A stretch of DNA of 64,000 bases from Apostichopus japonicus (taxonomy: Eukaryota > Echinodermata > Holothuroidea > Aspidochirotida > Stichopodidae). Positions 33,201 through 43,829 of the stretch are shown here, one piece after another; the stretch's first letter is position 1, and every line of letters starts with the position of its first letter. The translations under genes and the position numbers were made by a program. The DNA lies in assembly GCF_037975245.1 (NCBI RefSeq), contig NC_092576.1, positions 15,439,611 to 15,503,610 of the forward strand, given 5' to 3'. The notes beneath the pieces were generated by a model that saw only the letters and a list, made by a program, of their open reading frames with translations, was not told the DNA's origin and did not search any database.

Positions 33201-36200
33201 CAAACTTGTTCTAAGAAGAAAGAAATTATATAGTTTGACATGAAAGGTTTCCAAAGAGAAGAGTAGATCAGTACTTTTAATTTAGGGACCAAAAAAAAAA
33301 GAAAGAAATTATGTATCTAGATCTTTAACAAAAGGTATCTGGCAACAATATTTATTTGTAAAAATAATAATAATAACAATACATTAAATTTAGGTACCCC
33401 CCAAAACACGGTATCTGGCAACATTATTTATTCATTATATGTAATATTAATAATAATACATTGTAGATTGGCAACAAGACTAAAGAAATTATATAGTTTG
33501 ACATGGACAGGTTTCCAAAGAGAACAGTAGATCATTACATTAAATTTAGGGACCAAAAAACAAAGCAAATTATGTATGGATCTGAAACAAAAAGTATCTG
33601 GCAACATAATGTATTCGTAATATGTAATAATAATACATTGTAGATTGGCAACAAGACTAAAGAAATGATGTAGTTAGACATGAAAAGGTTTCCAAAGAGA
33701 ACAGTAGATCATTGCTTTAAATTTAGGGACCAAAAAACAAAAAACAAATTATGTAAAGAACTTTAACAAAAAGTATCTGGCAACATTGTTTATTCATAAT
33801 ATGTAATAATAATAATAATAATAATACATTGTAGATTGGCAACATTACACAGCAACAGAGCCACGAGTCGACAGAATCGACATTCGAGAATCATGATCGA
33901 TCCATATTTATAATATGTAATAATAATAATAATTCATTGTAGATTGGCAACATTACACAACAACAGAGCCTCAAGTCTACAGAATTGACATTGGAGAAAC
34001 ATGATCGATCCATATTCATAATATTTAATAATAATAATACATTGTAGATTGGCAACATTACACAACAACAGAGCCACGAGTCGACAGAACCGACATTGGA
34101 GAAACATGATCGATCCATATTCATAATATGTAATAATAATACTAATACATTGTAGATTGGCAACATTGCACAACAACAGAGCCTCAAGTCGACAGAATCG
34201 ACATTGGAGAAACATGATCGATCCATATTCATAATATTTAATAATAATAATAATAATACATTGTAGATTGGCAACATTGCACAACAACAGAGCCATGAGT
34301 CTACAGAATCCACATTGGAGAAACATGATAGATCCATATTCATAATATTTAATAATAATAATAATAATACATTGTAGATTGGCAACATTACACAACAACA
34401 GAGCCACGAGTCGACAGAATCGACATTAGAGAAACATGATCGATCCATATTCATAATATGTAATAATAATAATAATAATACATTGTAGATTGGCAACATT
34501 ACACAACAACAGAGCCACGAGTCGACAGAATCGACATTGGAGAAACATGATCGATCCATATTCATAATATTTAATAATAATAATAATACATTGTAGATTG
34601 GCAACATTGCACAACAACAGAGCCTCAAGTCTACAGAATCGACATTGGAGAAACATGATAGATCCATATTCATAATATTTAATAATAATAATAATAACAC
34701 ATTGTAGATTGGCAACATTGCATAACAACAGAGTCATGAGTCTACAGAATCAACATTGGAGAAACATGATCGATCCATATTCATAATATTTAATAACAAT
34801 AATAACACATTGTAGATTGGCAACATTGCACAACAACAGAGCCACGAGTCTACAGAATCAACATTGGAGAAACATGATAGATCCATATTCATAATATTTA
34901 ATAATAACAATAATAACACATTGTAGATTGGCAACATAACACAACAACAGAGCCACGAGTCTACAGAATCGACATTGGAGAAACATGATCGATCCATATT
35001 CATAATATTTAATAATAATAATAATACATTGTAGATTGGCAACATTGCACAACAACAGAGCCATGAGTTGACAGAATCGACATTGGAGAAACATGATCGA
35101 TCCATTTAATAATAATAATAATTCATTGTAGATTGGCAACATTACACAACAACAGAGCCACGAGTCTACAGAATCGACATTGGAGAAACATGATCGATCC
35201 ATTTTCATAATATTTAATAATAATAATAATACATTGTAGATTGGCAACATTACACAACAACAGAGCCACGAGTTTACAGAATCGACATTGGAGAAACATG
35301 ATCGATCCATATTCATAATATTTAATAACAATAATAATACATTGTAGATTGGCAACATTGCACAACAACGGAGCCACGAGTCTACAGAATCGACATTGGA
35401 GAAACATGATTGATCCATATTCATAATATTTAATAATAATAATAATAATACATTGTAGATTGGCAACATTGCACAACGACAGAGCCATGAGTTGACAGAA
35501 TCGACATTGGAGAAACATGATCTGTTTCATATGTTTTATTGTCGTCCTGATCTGGACATAATGTACATTTGTCGAACTAGGCGGTTATTCATTACCTGCC
35601 ACGCTATAGGCAGCAAATGCCCGTTTGGTTACATTGGAAGTCATCATTTGCAGTATGTGGATGGTTTGATAAAAAATGTTGCCAATTTACAATGGTTCCA
35701 ATACAAAGTACTTCTTTATAATTAGAGTTTAATATTTGACAGGCGTATGAACGGAAACCGTTGTGGATAAAAATAATCCACATCGGAGAGAAAAAAAGCA
35801 TCAATGCACTGATAAGCGATGATACTAATTCCTCAGAACTTTGCTGATGAATTTTTGAAGAAATCTTGTGAAATGTGACTTGTAGCAAAGTAAAATGCCC
35901 GTACATGTAAAGTAAGAAAGGGCTTGTATGGTAAGACTAGATTCTAACTTTGTAATCTCATTTTGATTTTAAAGAACTTTTTACATTTAAATATATTCAA
36001 AAGTATTACCTGTAGGTTGATGAAAAATGTTGCTTTTGCAGAATCTTAGAGATCTGAGAAGTGGCTTAATTTGAAATTATATAAAACAGAACCATTAGCT
36101 AACTGTACTTCTCGTTCTGTTTTGAAACAGTGATCAGAAGATCTTACTTGAGAAACCTTTGGACGTTGTCTCAGCCATGTAAAGACTTAATTGTAGCTTC

Positions 36201-39200
36201 CAAAATGAAAGAAGGAAAAGAAAACAGAAATTGTTTCAATGTTAGGAACCTTTTTTTTTTATCCGTTTTCTCGTTTGCTTTAATATTTTTACCATGAAAT
36301 CTTTTTCTCCTGCTCAGTAAACAATGTCGGTGCCATGGACTATCCCCAGCTCTTTCAAGAGGTCCCTATGGAACGACTCTGGCAACTTATTAACATCAAC
36401 ATCGGGGCCGCGACTCTGGTGAGTTTGTAACCTATAATGAGCATGCAAATCATGATATCAAATGATTTGATAATTTGTTAGAATATATAAAATTTAACTA
36501 TGGAGTTGGCCTTCAAGTCATATTGAATGTCATGTGTCTTTCCAATTTTTTTTATCAGGGTCCATTCCAAAATCCTAGCTTTTGGGAAAGGAAGTGGATC
36601 GTTGATTAAAACAAAGTGCAGTGTATCTCAATTTTCACCATGGTTATATGAATTAGGCCTTTAAGTAATTTTGTCCGCCTTCAAGTTATTTTGAATGTCA
36701 AATGTCTTTCCAATTTTCTTGGTTCACGGTCCATTCCAGACTCCAATTTGACTCAATTTGCACCATTGTTATATGAATTATTTTCTCCATCCTGTCCTCG
36801 ACTGAACTCGTAATGCGTCGGAAACATGTTATAGGACGACTGATGGTGTATTAAAAATTCTCTTGTTTCCCGTCTTGACATTTACGTGTTGTATTCTGAG
36901 AAATTCACTTAGAGTAAGAGGTCTGTGTATACTGTGTTAGTCTCAGTAGTCCAGCCACTTCAATTCATGCGCCTCAGATGTTTAAGAGGTCATTTCTCTA
37001 AAATATTTAAAGTGGTTCAGAATTGCAACATGCACTGATAGCAATGTTCTTTTTTTTTTTGTATTATGGTCTACAATGTATCAAAATATAATTTGTACTA
37101 CAAGTCATCCTTTTATAATGAATAAGTAGAAAGAGATACCGAACTTGAAAATTCCAGTTAAATGGAAATTTTTTTAAATTTTTTTTGCTTTGAATTTTGC
37201 TCAGAATTTTTGAATATTTTTTTTCTTCATCAGATGAGTCACTTGGTGCTTCCCAAGATGGTTGAGAGGAAGAGAGGGGCCATCATCAATATATCTGCCT
37301 CTGCATCTATTTATCCTAACCCACAGCTTGCCGTCTATGCCGCCTGTAAGGTAAAGTACAGACTCATAAAAGATTAATAATAATAATATTTAATATTTGC
37401 TTTTTATATAGCGCTTTATACCAGCGATAGGTCTCAAAGCGCTTTACAGTTGTTATATTACCCCTGGTCAATGATAACCTGTCCCAGAGACAATCCCTCC
37501 AGTCGGCAGCAGTTATATACTGCGCCCAATGGTAAGTTACCTCACAGGTACCCATTTAAACCCCTGGGTGGAGAGAGGCAAGTGAGATTAAAGCATCTTG
37601 CCCAAGGACACAATGTAACGAACTAGGCAGGAATCGAACCAGCTATCCTTGGATCACGAGTCTGACGCTTTAGCCAATTGGCCACCACGCCCTCATTAAT
37701 GCTGAATTTCTTTTCTTAATGTCATATATGTCTTATCGCTACACATATATATAAAGTTGATTATGAAACAGGACCGAACAAGTCATTTTTATCTCAATAC
37801 ATTACATGTATAGAGATATTGTAACAGTAAGTGGGACTCTCTCTTCTCTTAAAAATTTTTCAGCGTCTTCAAACAAAGTTCTTTTTCTCTGGAATTTCCA
37901 GAGCAAGAATATATCATATAGACCAACAAAAGTTACTATTTTTTATTCCAGAATTGTATCTCATTCTGTGACTTTTTCACCGATTTATGTCCAAATCGGG
38001 CCAATTTGGACTGAAAACACACTTTGGCAGACCTGTTTTGCACACGCTCCAAAACTTATGTTTTATGAAAGAGAATAGAATAGAACTGTCTTTCAACAGT
38101 GGTATCGTCTAAGATAGGGTCCTATGTATTATATATTTTATTAACATTTTAAACTTTCATTTGTTGTTTACAGGTAGGTATTAATAAGAATTTTACTACC
38201 TGTATATGACATTTTATGGCTTTTATTTGCTTTATTTGATGGTTAAATGATTTTTCTTTCTTAAAACAACACTGAGCTGCCGCCCCTACTTTTAGTAAAA
38301 AGGTCCGTTTTTGATGATTAAGCCCCGCCCCCAAGTCTGCTTTGTAGCAGATTGGCTATGACTCATAACAGCTACATGTTAGATATACGAAAATGGCTAC
38401 CCTCGCGACCAATTTTCTGTAGTGTAGTTAGGTACGCGAGGTGTTAGTGTATTGCATGCTAATTACATTCTGTACTGCTGAATTCTACGTAGTGCATTTA
38501 ATTTATATTAGGCCTTCGTTTTTGTAACATCCATTTAAGGATAGTACTGGTGTTCAGGTAGCTTTTCAGAGCAAGGGCCATGATAAGTTTGTTTGATTGC
38601 CCTTCATGTATTTTGTATAATTACGTATATACATTATTGTATTTCTGAAGGCTACTTACTGTAGGCCTAGTGCATTTAAAAAAATATATATCTAGGCCTA
38701 GGCCTATTAGGCTTTCAGTGATAGCCACATTAGCATTGTACTGGTGTTCAGACAGCTTTTCCTAGGAAGGACCAGGGTAAGTTTGTTTGATGGGTACGTA
38801 TAAAAGAGGAGCCGGCCATAGCATCACAACTTTTATAAGACTATAAAAATTGTATAAGGTTATGTTTTATTTATAAGGATATAAGATGTATAAGGTAATA
38901 AGAAGTATGTTTAGCTTTCTTTTGAACCTGTAATGTTTGACATCAAATGTACAAAGAATTAAAATAAAATAACAAAATGGAGAGGAACTGAGGTGGCTAT
39001 TAGGGGAAGAGGAGGCCACCCATCACTTGCATATAAAAACTTGTAATCTTCTTTTACATTATTTTTTCCAAGTCATAAATCCATGAAATCTTCATGTCCG
39101 AAAAATTGAGATGGAAAAACGTGGGTTGTTTTGATATCTAGAAGTGGACACAGTTTTGATGGTAGTCACCACTACAGTAACATACAGTAGGTCAATAGGC

Positions 39201-41861
39201 CTAGCTCGCAAGGCAGGCATCAAGAATATGGTCGAGTTGTTCGCCTCTTCTAATTTGGCTGTTGTCATTGACGTCAAACTATATGACCAAAAAGTCCAAC
39301 AGAGACTGACCCAAGATGAAGGATACCACATAAAAAACAAGTTCTTAAATATTCTATGACATTACTAAACCTTGCAACGTCGTTCTTTCGACTAACAGGC
39401 AATGAGCGCTAAAGGCAAGACTAGCAGGATAAAGTGTAACCTGCAGAGACTATTCGTGGCAAAGTAGCAAAAATGCAAGTTATATGTTTGTTGTACCATG
39501 ATTGATATTGATAATTGTAGAGACAGAGCAAAGATTTGAAATTAGGAATCAAAATTAAAACTTCCAGTATTGAGATACTGCATCATTGATGCTCTTGTTC
39601 TCTTTGTTCTGTTCCGATTTCGAACAGACTTACTTGGATTATTTCTCGAGGGCTCTGCAATACGAATGCCGGAATAAGGGCATCTTTGTACAGAGCCTCA
39701 TGCCATCCTACGTAGCGACCAAGATGACAAGTATCGACGTTGGGGGAGGAGGCGGTGGCAAGAAGATGAGTCTGTTGATGCCCTCGGCATGTGAGTATGT
39801 CAGACACGCAGTCTCGACATTAGGTGTCACAGCCAGGACGACGGGTTATTGGCCACATGCAATACAGGTGAGTTTGGTCGAAATCCTCACTGTATTAACG
39901 GACTCTGTTATAATAGCATATGTGTATACTTACAGAGTATACTTACAGAACAACAGGTTATTGGCCACATGCAATACAGGTGAGTTTGGTCGAGATCCTC
40001 ACTGTATTAACAGACTCTGTTATAATAGCATATGTGTATACTTACATAGCATACTTTGAGTATACTTACAGAGTGTACTTACAGAGTATACTTACAGGAC
40101 AACGGGTTATTGGCCACATGCAATACATGTGAGTTTGGTTGAAATCCTCACTGTATTAACGGACTCCGTTATAATTGTAATACAATTTACAAAGTATGGT
40201 GACAAGTTTGATCGCAGTGGTGACTCCAGCTGGGATTTGCATATGTGTACATACTTACAGAGTTTACTTAGAGTATGCTGCAGAGTATACTTACAGTATG
40301 CTTACAGAGTATACTGTTAGTATGCTTACAGAGTATACTTACAGAGTATACTTACAGAGTGTATTTACAGAGTATACTACAGAGTATACTTAAAGAGTAT
40401 ACTGTAAGTACACTAACAGTATACTCACAGAGTATACAGTATGCTTACAGAGTGTAATGTAAGTATACTTATAGCATACTTACAGAGCATTCTGTAAGTA
40501 TGGTTACATAGTATATTAACAATTTACTTAATGAGTATACTGCTTGTATACTAACAGTATACACAAAGAGTATACTTGGAGAGTGTACTTACAGTATGCT
40601 TACAGTATGCTTACAGAGTATACTGTAAGTATACTTACAGAGTATACTGTTAGCATACAAACAGTATCCTCACAGAGTCTATTTACAGAAACATGTCAGC
40701 CAGTCTGGATTTTCTGTCCTTGTTATTGAAAATTTGGATGCACAATATGGAAATACAATTTATATCTGTATAACCCTTTTTCTTTCGTGCTCTGGTTCTT
40801 CTAAAATAATAATGCCTGTTTAAGATTTAACCAAACATCCAGTAGTATTCCATCTTACTTTATATCCTCATACATGTGAATGTTTGTGTAAGTCAGAGAT
40901 CCAAAACAATCTGTTTAGCAAAAGATAAGTTATGATGAAATATAGAACATAACTTGATGTGAAGCTCAAATTTAAGATTGATTATTTGGAGTTGAAAGTA
41001 TTGATCATATTGGAAAGTATTGATTTGGTGCATAAAATAATCATTTTTTTACTAAAAAAAAAAAAGATAAAGAAAAAAAAGCAGGAAATGTTTTGCAAAG
41101 TTGGCATATCTGTTTAATTTTTAAAGAGAACTTTTATGGTCGTAATTATGATTGCAGTTGTAATTACAATAATTATTATCGCAAGAATGATAATAACTTG
41201 GTAGTTATGAATTTAATTTTCAACTGTTGACGACAAGTACGTTGGGATTTGTGTCAAGAAAGTATGGATAGACTTAAAGGTAGTCAGTATTGGCCCCAAA
41301 TTATAGCACACTATAAATTGCAAGAAGTTTTCAAAAAGTATTTTCCTGGAGGTCTTTACTCTCCAAATTGTTCTCAGACATTTTAAGGAACACACAAGAT
41401 GACTGAATGTACCAGTGAGGAAAAATTTCCTCAAAGTTTGTAACAAACACAGTTTAAGATTTTTGACCAGAGGTGACCATATTTGAATATCTAGCATATT
41501 TGGGGCCAATACAGCATACCTTTAATCATAGTGTATATATGGTTGTAATGATGATATACATTGATGATTGCAATGATGATACATTGATGATTGCAATCAT
41601 GATAACATGGTCTGATTACGATATGATTACAGCTACGGTTACGCTGTTATATATGTTGGATTCTTATGTGGCCATCTCATGTATCGTTGTCTTTTTCGGT
41701 AGATGTGGATTTTCCAGAAAATACCTGAAAAGTATTGGTTATGGGGACAGAGTACCTTGAACACCGCCCTGAGACGACAAGCTTCAGCCCGCAAGAGGCA
41801 CAAATCCGGTTCCAGAAAGCCCTCTTCTGTTAATCCACCTTTCGTAAGCCCAACATCCTGA
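30001..41861 (+). CDS. HSDL1: HSDL1-type short-chain dehydrogenase, 7 exons, complete
   Basis: Hydroxysteroid dehydrogenase-like protein 1 is an SDR-family protein related to HSD17B12/HSD17B3; the vertebrate form is described as inactive and mitochondrial. Exons: 30001-30208, 31456-31578, 32989-33099, 36318-36418, 37234-37350, 39628-39867, 41703-41861; GT-AG throughout, 1059 nt, 352 residues plus TGA. The start MAAAVDSF matches vertebrate HSDL1. Seen: NAD(P)-binding TGSTDGIG (72-79), NNVG (149-152), Ser in INISASAS (200-206), YAACK (Y216, K220), then [20 protein letters not shown] and [11 protein letters not shown], specific to HSDL1 rather than HSD17B12. Odd: Tyr216 is present where the human protein is known to have Phe, a Gly run sits in exon 6, and the C-terminal tail is basic and longer than in human (about 330 aa). 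Confidence 0.93.
30209..31455. other. HSDL1 intron 1, no gene
   Basis: AT-rich with several taggccta palindromes at 30268-30655. Nothing else recognised. Confidence 0.6.
31456..31578 (+). CDS. HSDL1: HSDL1 exon 2, cofactor-binding motif
   Basis: [20 protein letters not shown], then [12 protein letters not shown]. Acceptor tcaacag, donor gtaagt, phase 1 in and out. Confidence 0.93.
31612..31709 (+). repeat. 92-bp dispersed repeat, copy 2
   Basis: Same unit as 26427-26518 with an expanded G run. It lies just after the exon 2 donor of HSDL1. Confidence 0.75.
31710..32606. other. HSDL1 intron 2, nothing else recognised
   Basis: Contains a diverged local duplication around gtcaggaaatcaaacttgta and gtcaggaaagccgatttgta (about 31933 and 32056). 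No coding signal. Confidence 0.5.
32607..32792 (+). ncRNA. U2-headed snRNA-like sequence, copy 1
   Basis: The first ~35 bases (cgcttctcagccttttggct, aagatcatgtg) match the 5' stem-loop region of U2 snRNA; the rest does not. The body is shared with 57586-57769. A T-rich Sm-like stretch (ggtttttag) precedes a terminal hairpin (acccagg/catgggt) and tttt. The branch-site-pairing word gtagta is changed to gaagta here. In HSDL1 intron 2, same strand. Either a small RNA gene or a SINE with a U2-derived head. Confidence 0.5.
32989..33099 (+). CDS. HSDL1: HSDL1 exon 3
   Basis: Reads [20 protein letters not shown], then KEVGIL. Acceptor catttgcag, donor gtaagc, phase 1 in and out. Confidence 0.9.
33180..33835. 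repeat. ~180-bp tandem repeat leading into satellite
   Basis: Three diverged copies of a unit with gacatg-aaggtttccaaagag, tttagggaccaaaaaa and agtatctggcaacat (near 33237, 33500, 33678). Its end is the start of the ~108-bp satellite unit. Confidence 0.75.
33836..35521. repeat. ~108-bp satellite array, about 16 copies, in HSDL1 intron 3
   Basis: Each unit holds cattgtagattggcaacatt, acaacaacagagcc, cgacattggagaaacatgat and a variable (AAT)n run. Copies begin near 33830, 33938, 34042, 34148, 34258, 34369, 34480, 34588, 34700, 34808, 34918, 35024, 35125, 35232, 35339 and 35449. Copy length changes mainly by whole AAT triplets, which keeps long minus-strand frames open without meaning. Confidence 0.95.
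35522..36317. other. HSDL1 intron 3, 3' part
   Basis: AT-rich, no repeat or gene recognised. Confidence 0.5.
36318..36418 (+). CDS. HSDL1: HSDL1 exon 4, NNVG motif
   Basis: [17 protein letters not shown] and [14 protein letters not shown]. Acceptor ctgctcag, donor gtgagt, ends in phase 0. Confidence 0.92.
36419..37233. other. HSDL1 intron 4
   Basis: Contains a short direct repeat (ccttcaagtcatattgaatg near 36509 and ccttcaagttattttgaatg near 36679, each followed by tttccaatttt...ggtccattcca). Nothing else. Confidence 0.55.
37234..37350 (+). CDS. HSDL1: HSDL1 exon 5, catalytic Ser and Tyr-Lys
   Basis: [20 protein letters not shown], then [19 protein letters not shown]. Catalytic Tyr codon TAT at 37336-37338. 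Acceptor ttcatcag, donor gtaaag, phase 0 both sides. Confidence 0.93.
37372..37692 (-). mobile_element. tRNA-derived SINE, family D, in HSDL1 intron 5
   Basis: Read on the minus strand: tRNA-like head with B box ggttcgattcc, central block ttgtgtccttgggcaag, 3' part aaagcgctttgagacc, then agcgctatataaaaagc and an (ATT)n tail. The central block is shared with the SINE at 45976. This 3' end style is widespread in marine invertebrate SINEs. Confidence 0.85.
37693..39627. other. HSDL1 intron 5, 3' part
   Basis: Contains a diverged local duplication around tactggtgttcagg (38545 and 38742) and four taggccta words (38662-39203). A 71-codon frame at 39144 shows no family resemblance and is not called. 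Confidence 0.5.
39628..39867 (+). CDS. HSDL1: HSDL1 exon 6
   Basis: 80 codons: [24 protein letters not shown], a GGGGGG run, [16 protein letters not shown]. Acceptor gaacag, donor gtgagt. The last bases and the donor recur twice in the following intron. Confidence 0.92.
39841..40140 (+). repeat. Partial tandem duplications of HSDL1 exon 6 end plus splice donor
   Basis: ggttattggccacatgcaat begins near 39844 (true exon), 39956 and 40104. Each is followed by a gtgagtttggt donor and the same downstream intron sequence (atcctcactgtattaac). The third copy reads acat|gtgag instead of acag|gtgag. Confidence 0.92.
39925..40690. repeat. Short-unit minisatellite agagtatacttac in HSDL1 intron 6
   Basis: Dozens of imperfect 12-16-bp units built from cttacag, agtatac and gtaagtatac. 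The palindrome gtaagtatacttac appears in several units. It surrounds the exon 6 end duplications. Confidence 0.9.
40691..41277. other. HSDL1 intron 6, middle part
   Basis: AT-rich, nothing recognised. Confidence 0.5.
41278..41521. mobile_element. TTAA-flanked MITE (244 bp) in HSDL1 intron 6
   Basis: TTAA lies on both sides (41274-41277 and 41522-41525). Terminal inverted repeats of about 24 bp: left aggtagtcagtattggcccc, right complement aggtatgctgtattggcccc, then aaat. No coding capacity. The TTAA target suggests mobilisation by a piggyBac-type transposase; that is inference. Confidence 0.85.
41703..41861 (+). CDS. HSDL1: HSDL1 exon 7 and stop
   Basis: [20 protein letters not shown], then [19 protein letters not shown] and TGA at 41859-41861. 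Acceptor ttcggtag. The Trp-rich/leucine part fits the HSDL1 C-terminus; the basic tail is extra. Confidence 0.88.
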   Translation: MWIFQKIPEKYWLWGQSTLNTALRRQASARKRHKSGSRKPSSVNPPFVSPTS

Positions 41862-42527
41862 GGAACTTTCAGCAGGTTGATATCAGAGGTCTATTTTTTT
41901 TGGGTCAATTTTGAGGGGGTTTTTGGATTTGAGGTGTGTGGCTGTTATTATTTTTCTTTCTTGAAAGTGGGCTCGTCAGGAGATGGCTGGTAACATCAAG
42001 AGTTCTACATCTATTTGATTTTGTTATAGATAAATACAAAAGGCAGGGAATTATGTCATTCTTTCCGTAACCTTTTGCTACGTGGAACAAAGATTTGTAT
42101 GTGTGTGTGAAAATTGTGATTAAACTAACTTCAAAAGGTGTCATTTGTACTTCGAATATATTTATGTTTTTTGTACGACATAAGAAGAAAGATTTAAAGG
42201 GGGAGAGTCTAAGAGTTTTGAAGTTCTTAGATTTATATATACATATGGGAGAACAGTAAAGTAGCATTTGTGTGTGTGTGTGGAAGTGACATAGAGAGCA
42301 GTGAGGTAAACAGTATATGTTTATGGAGGGGGGGGGGGGGCGTTGGGCGGTTGGAGACACTCTCGTCGAGATATCTATGCTCCTTTGTCTTTGACACTGG
42401 CCTTGTAATGTGCTGGCTGGGAGGGATATGATTACTGAAAACGGAGATATAAATCTAGGTAGGTGAGGGGCGAGGGGAGGGAGGAGATGATGGGGGGGGT
42501 GGGGGAGGTAGATTCAATTTAATTAAC
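41862..42527. other. Probable HSDL1 3' UTR and flank
   Basis: No clear AATAAA close to the stop; an ATTAAA lies near 43008. Contains gt-rich and poly-G stretches (42326). No gene seen. Confidence 0.4.
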
Positions 42528-42688
42528 CAGGCAAGAGCTTTTTCCGCGAATTCGCGGAATATCCGTGATTTCTTTTCTACCTCGGGGACAAAAACTATTA
42601 TCCTAACACACTGTAGCATACGCAAACGGGAGCCTATACCGCAATTTTTGCAAATTTCCGTGATTTGTTTTGATCATCCCAGATTAAC
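42528..42688. mobile_element. hAT-like MITE, family M1, copy 3
   Basis: Starts caggcaagagctttttccg, carries ccgcgaattcgcgg, and runs to about catcccag, with the right terminus eroded. Same unit as 12431-12593. Confidence 0.6.
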
Positions 42689-43829
42689 TTCCTTGATACA
42701 TTTAGTCGATATAAGCCAGGGATGAGGGTTGGAGAAAGAGATGTTTTCCATCTCATAAATATGTACTTCATGCTCTCAATTACGAAATGATTACACACAC
42801 AGTGTGACTTTAGTACTGAGGTATAGGTGGGCAGGTTGTGAGGAGGTGATGAGAAAATTAAATGGAAATGTGTTAAAAAGTGGGAGGGATAATGGCGTGG
42901 TGGTGGAGGGGTGGGGTGTGGGGAGGATGTTTGTGGTGGGGGAAAGATGGGGTTCAATGTCAGGAACATATCTGGTGCTTTGTCATACAGTGGTGAATTT
43001 TTGTATCATTAAACTTAACAGATAGATGGATCAGGTGTAATGGATATACATAGTTATAGTTAATTTGTGTGTGTGTGTGCGTTTGTTTTGTATTCTGACT
43101 GAGGACATCAACAAAAGAATTCCAGGTCCTCGGATGTGATTTCTAAAGAATCACCACGCCCTCGCAAGAATTCTATTGTTAAGGGATATTTATTAAGGTT
43201 CGGGTACATGGATTTGAACAATGGTAAAAACAATGGGGTCCTCGGTCTGAATGTAGGGTGTATGAGTGGGTGTATGGGTGTGTATGTGTGTGGGTGAGGT
43301 GACAGAGGGGAAGGAGGGGTGGTGGTGGTGGTGAGAGGAATTCCAAGAAAGTTACAAATAGTGATCCGTCTTCCTCAGTAAATCAGCTGAAATATTACTA
43401 CCATCATTCTGTTTACGGAACTTGCGCTATTTTTGTGTTAATTGTTTTCTTTTTTAACGTCACTTGATTAATTTGCGGCAATCAACAACCATTATCTTTT
43501 GTACTAATCGTTTATATATATATTTTTTGTTATCTGTAATTAATGGGATACAGAGGTCGGCAATTGATTCTAGAAGATTTTTAAAAAAGTCCAGAGGTCA
43601 CTGGCATGAATCCAAGTTCTAGGGATAAATTTCTCTGCTCCAATTCCTAGTCTACAAAAAGGAAAATTTCAAAGTCCGTTTTCCATGATTCATTTACTTA
43701 TATAGAATCTTTGTTTTTGTCTGTAAGATTTGCCCAAAAAGGCACAAACTAGTCACAAAATAGCAAAGAGTGATTCACTATTCTACAGTATATCAAATTC
43801 TGATCTACTGAATACTCTGAAGATATCAA
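42689..43829. other. Intergenic, no gene seen
   Basis: G/T-rich low complexity at 42820-42950, 43060-43090 and 43250-43345. Nothing coding. Confidence 0.5.

Noticed and set aside
33891-34718. Minus-strand 275-codon open frame (and similar frames to 35530)
   Set aside because: It lies wholly inside the ~108-bp satellite; the repeated Leu/Ile-rich peptide mirrors the repeat unit. It is an artefact, and it sits in an HSDL1 intron.
39144-39359. 71-codon frame in HSDL1 intron 5
   Set aside because: No acceptor/donor pair in phase with the neighbouring exons and no family match; exons 5 and 6 already join in phase 0.
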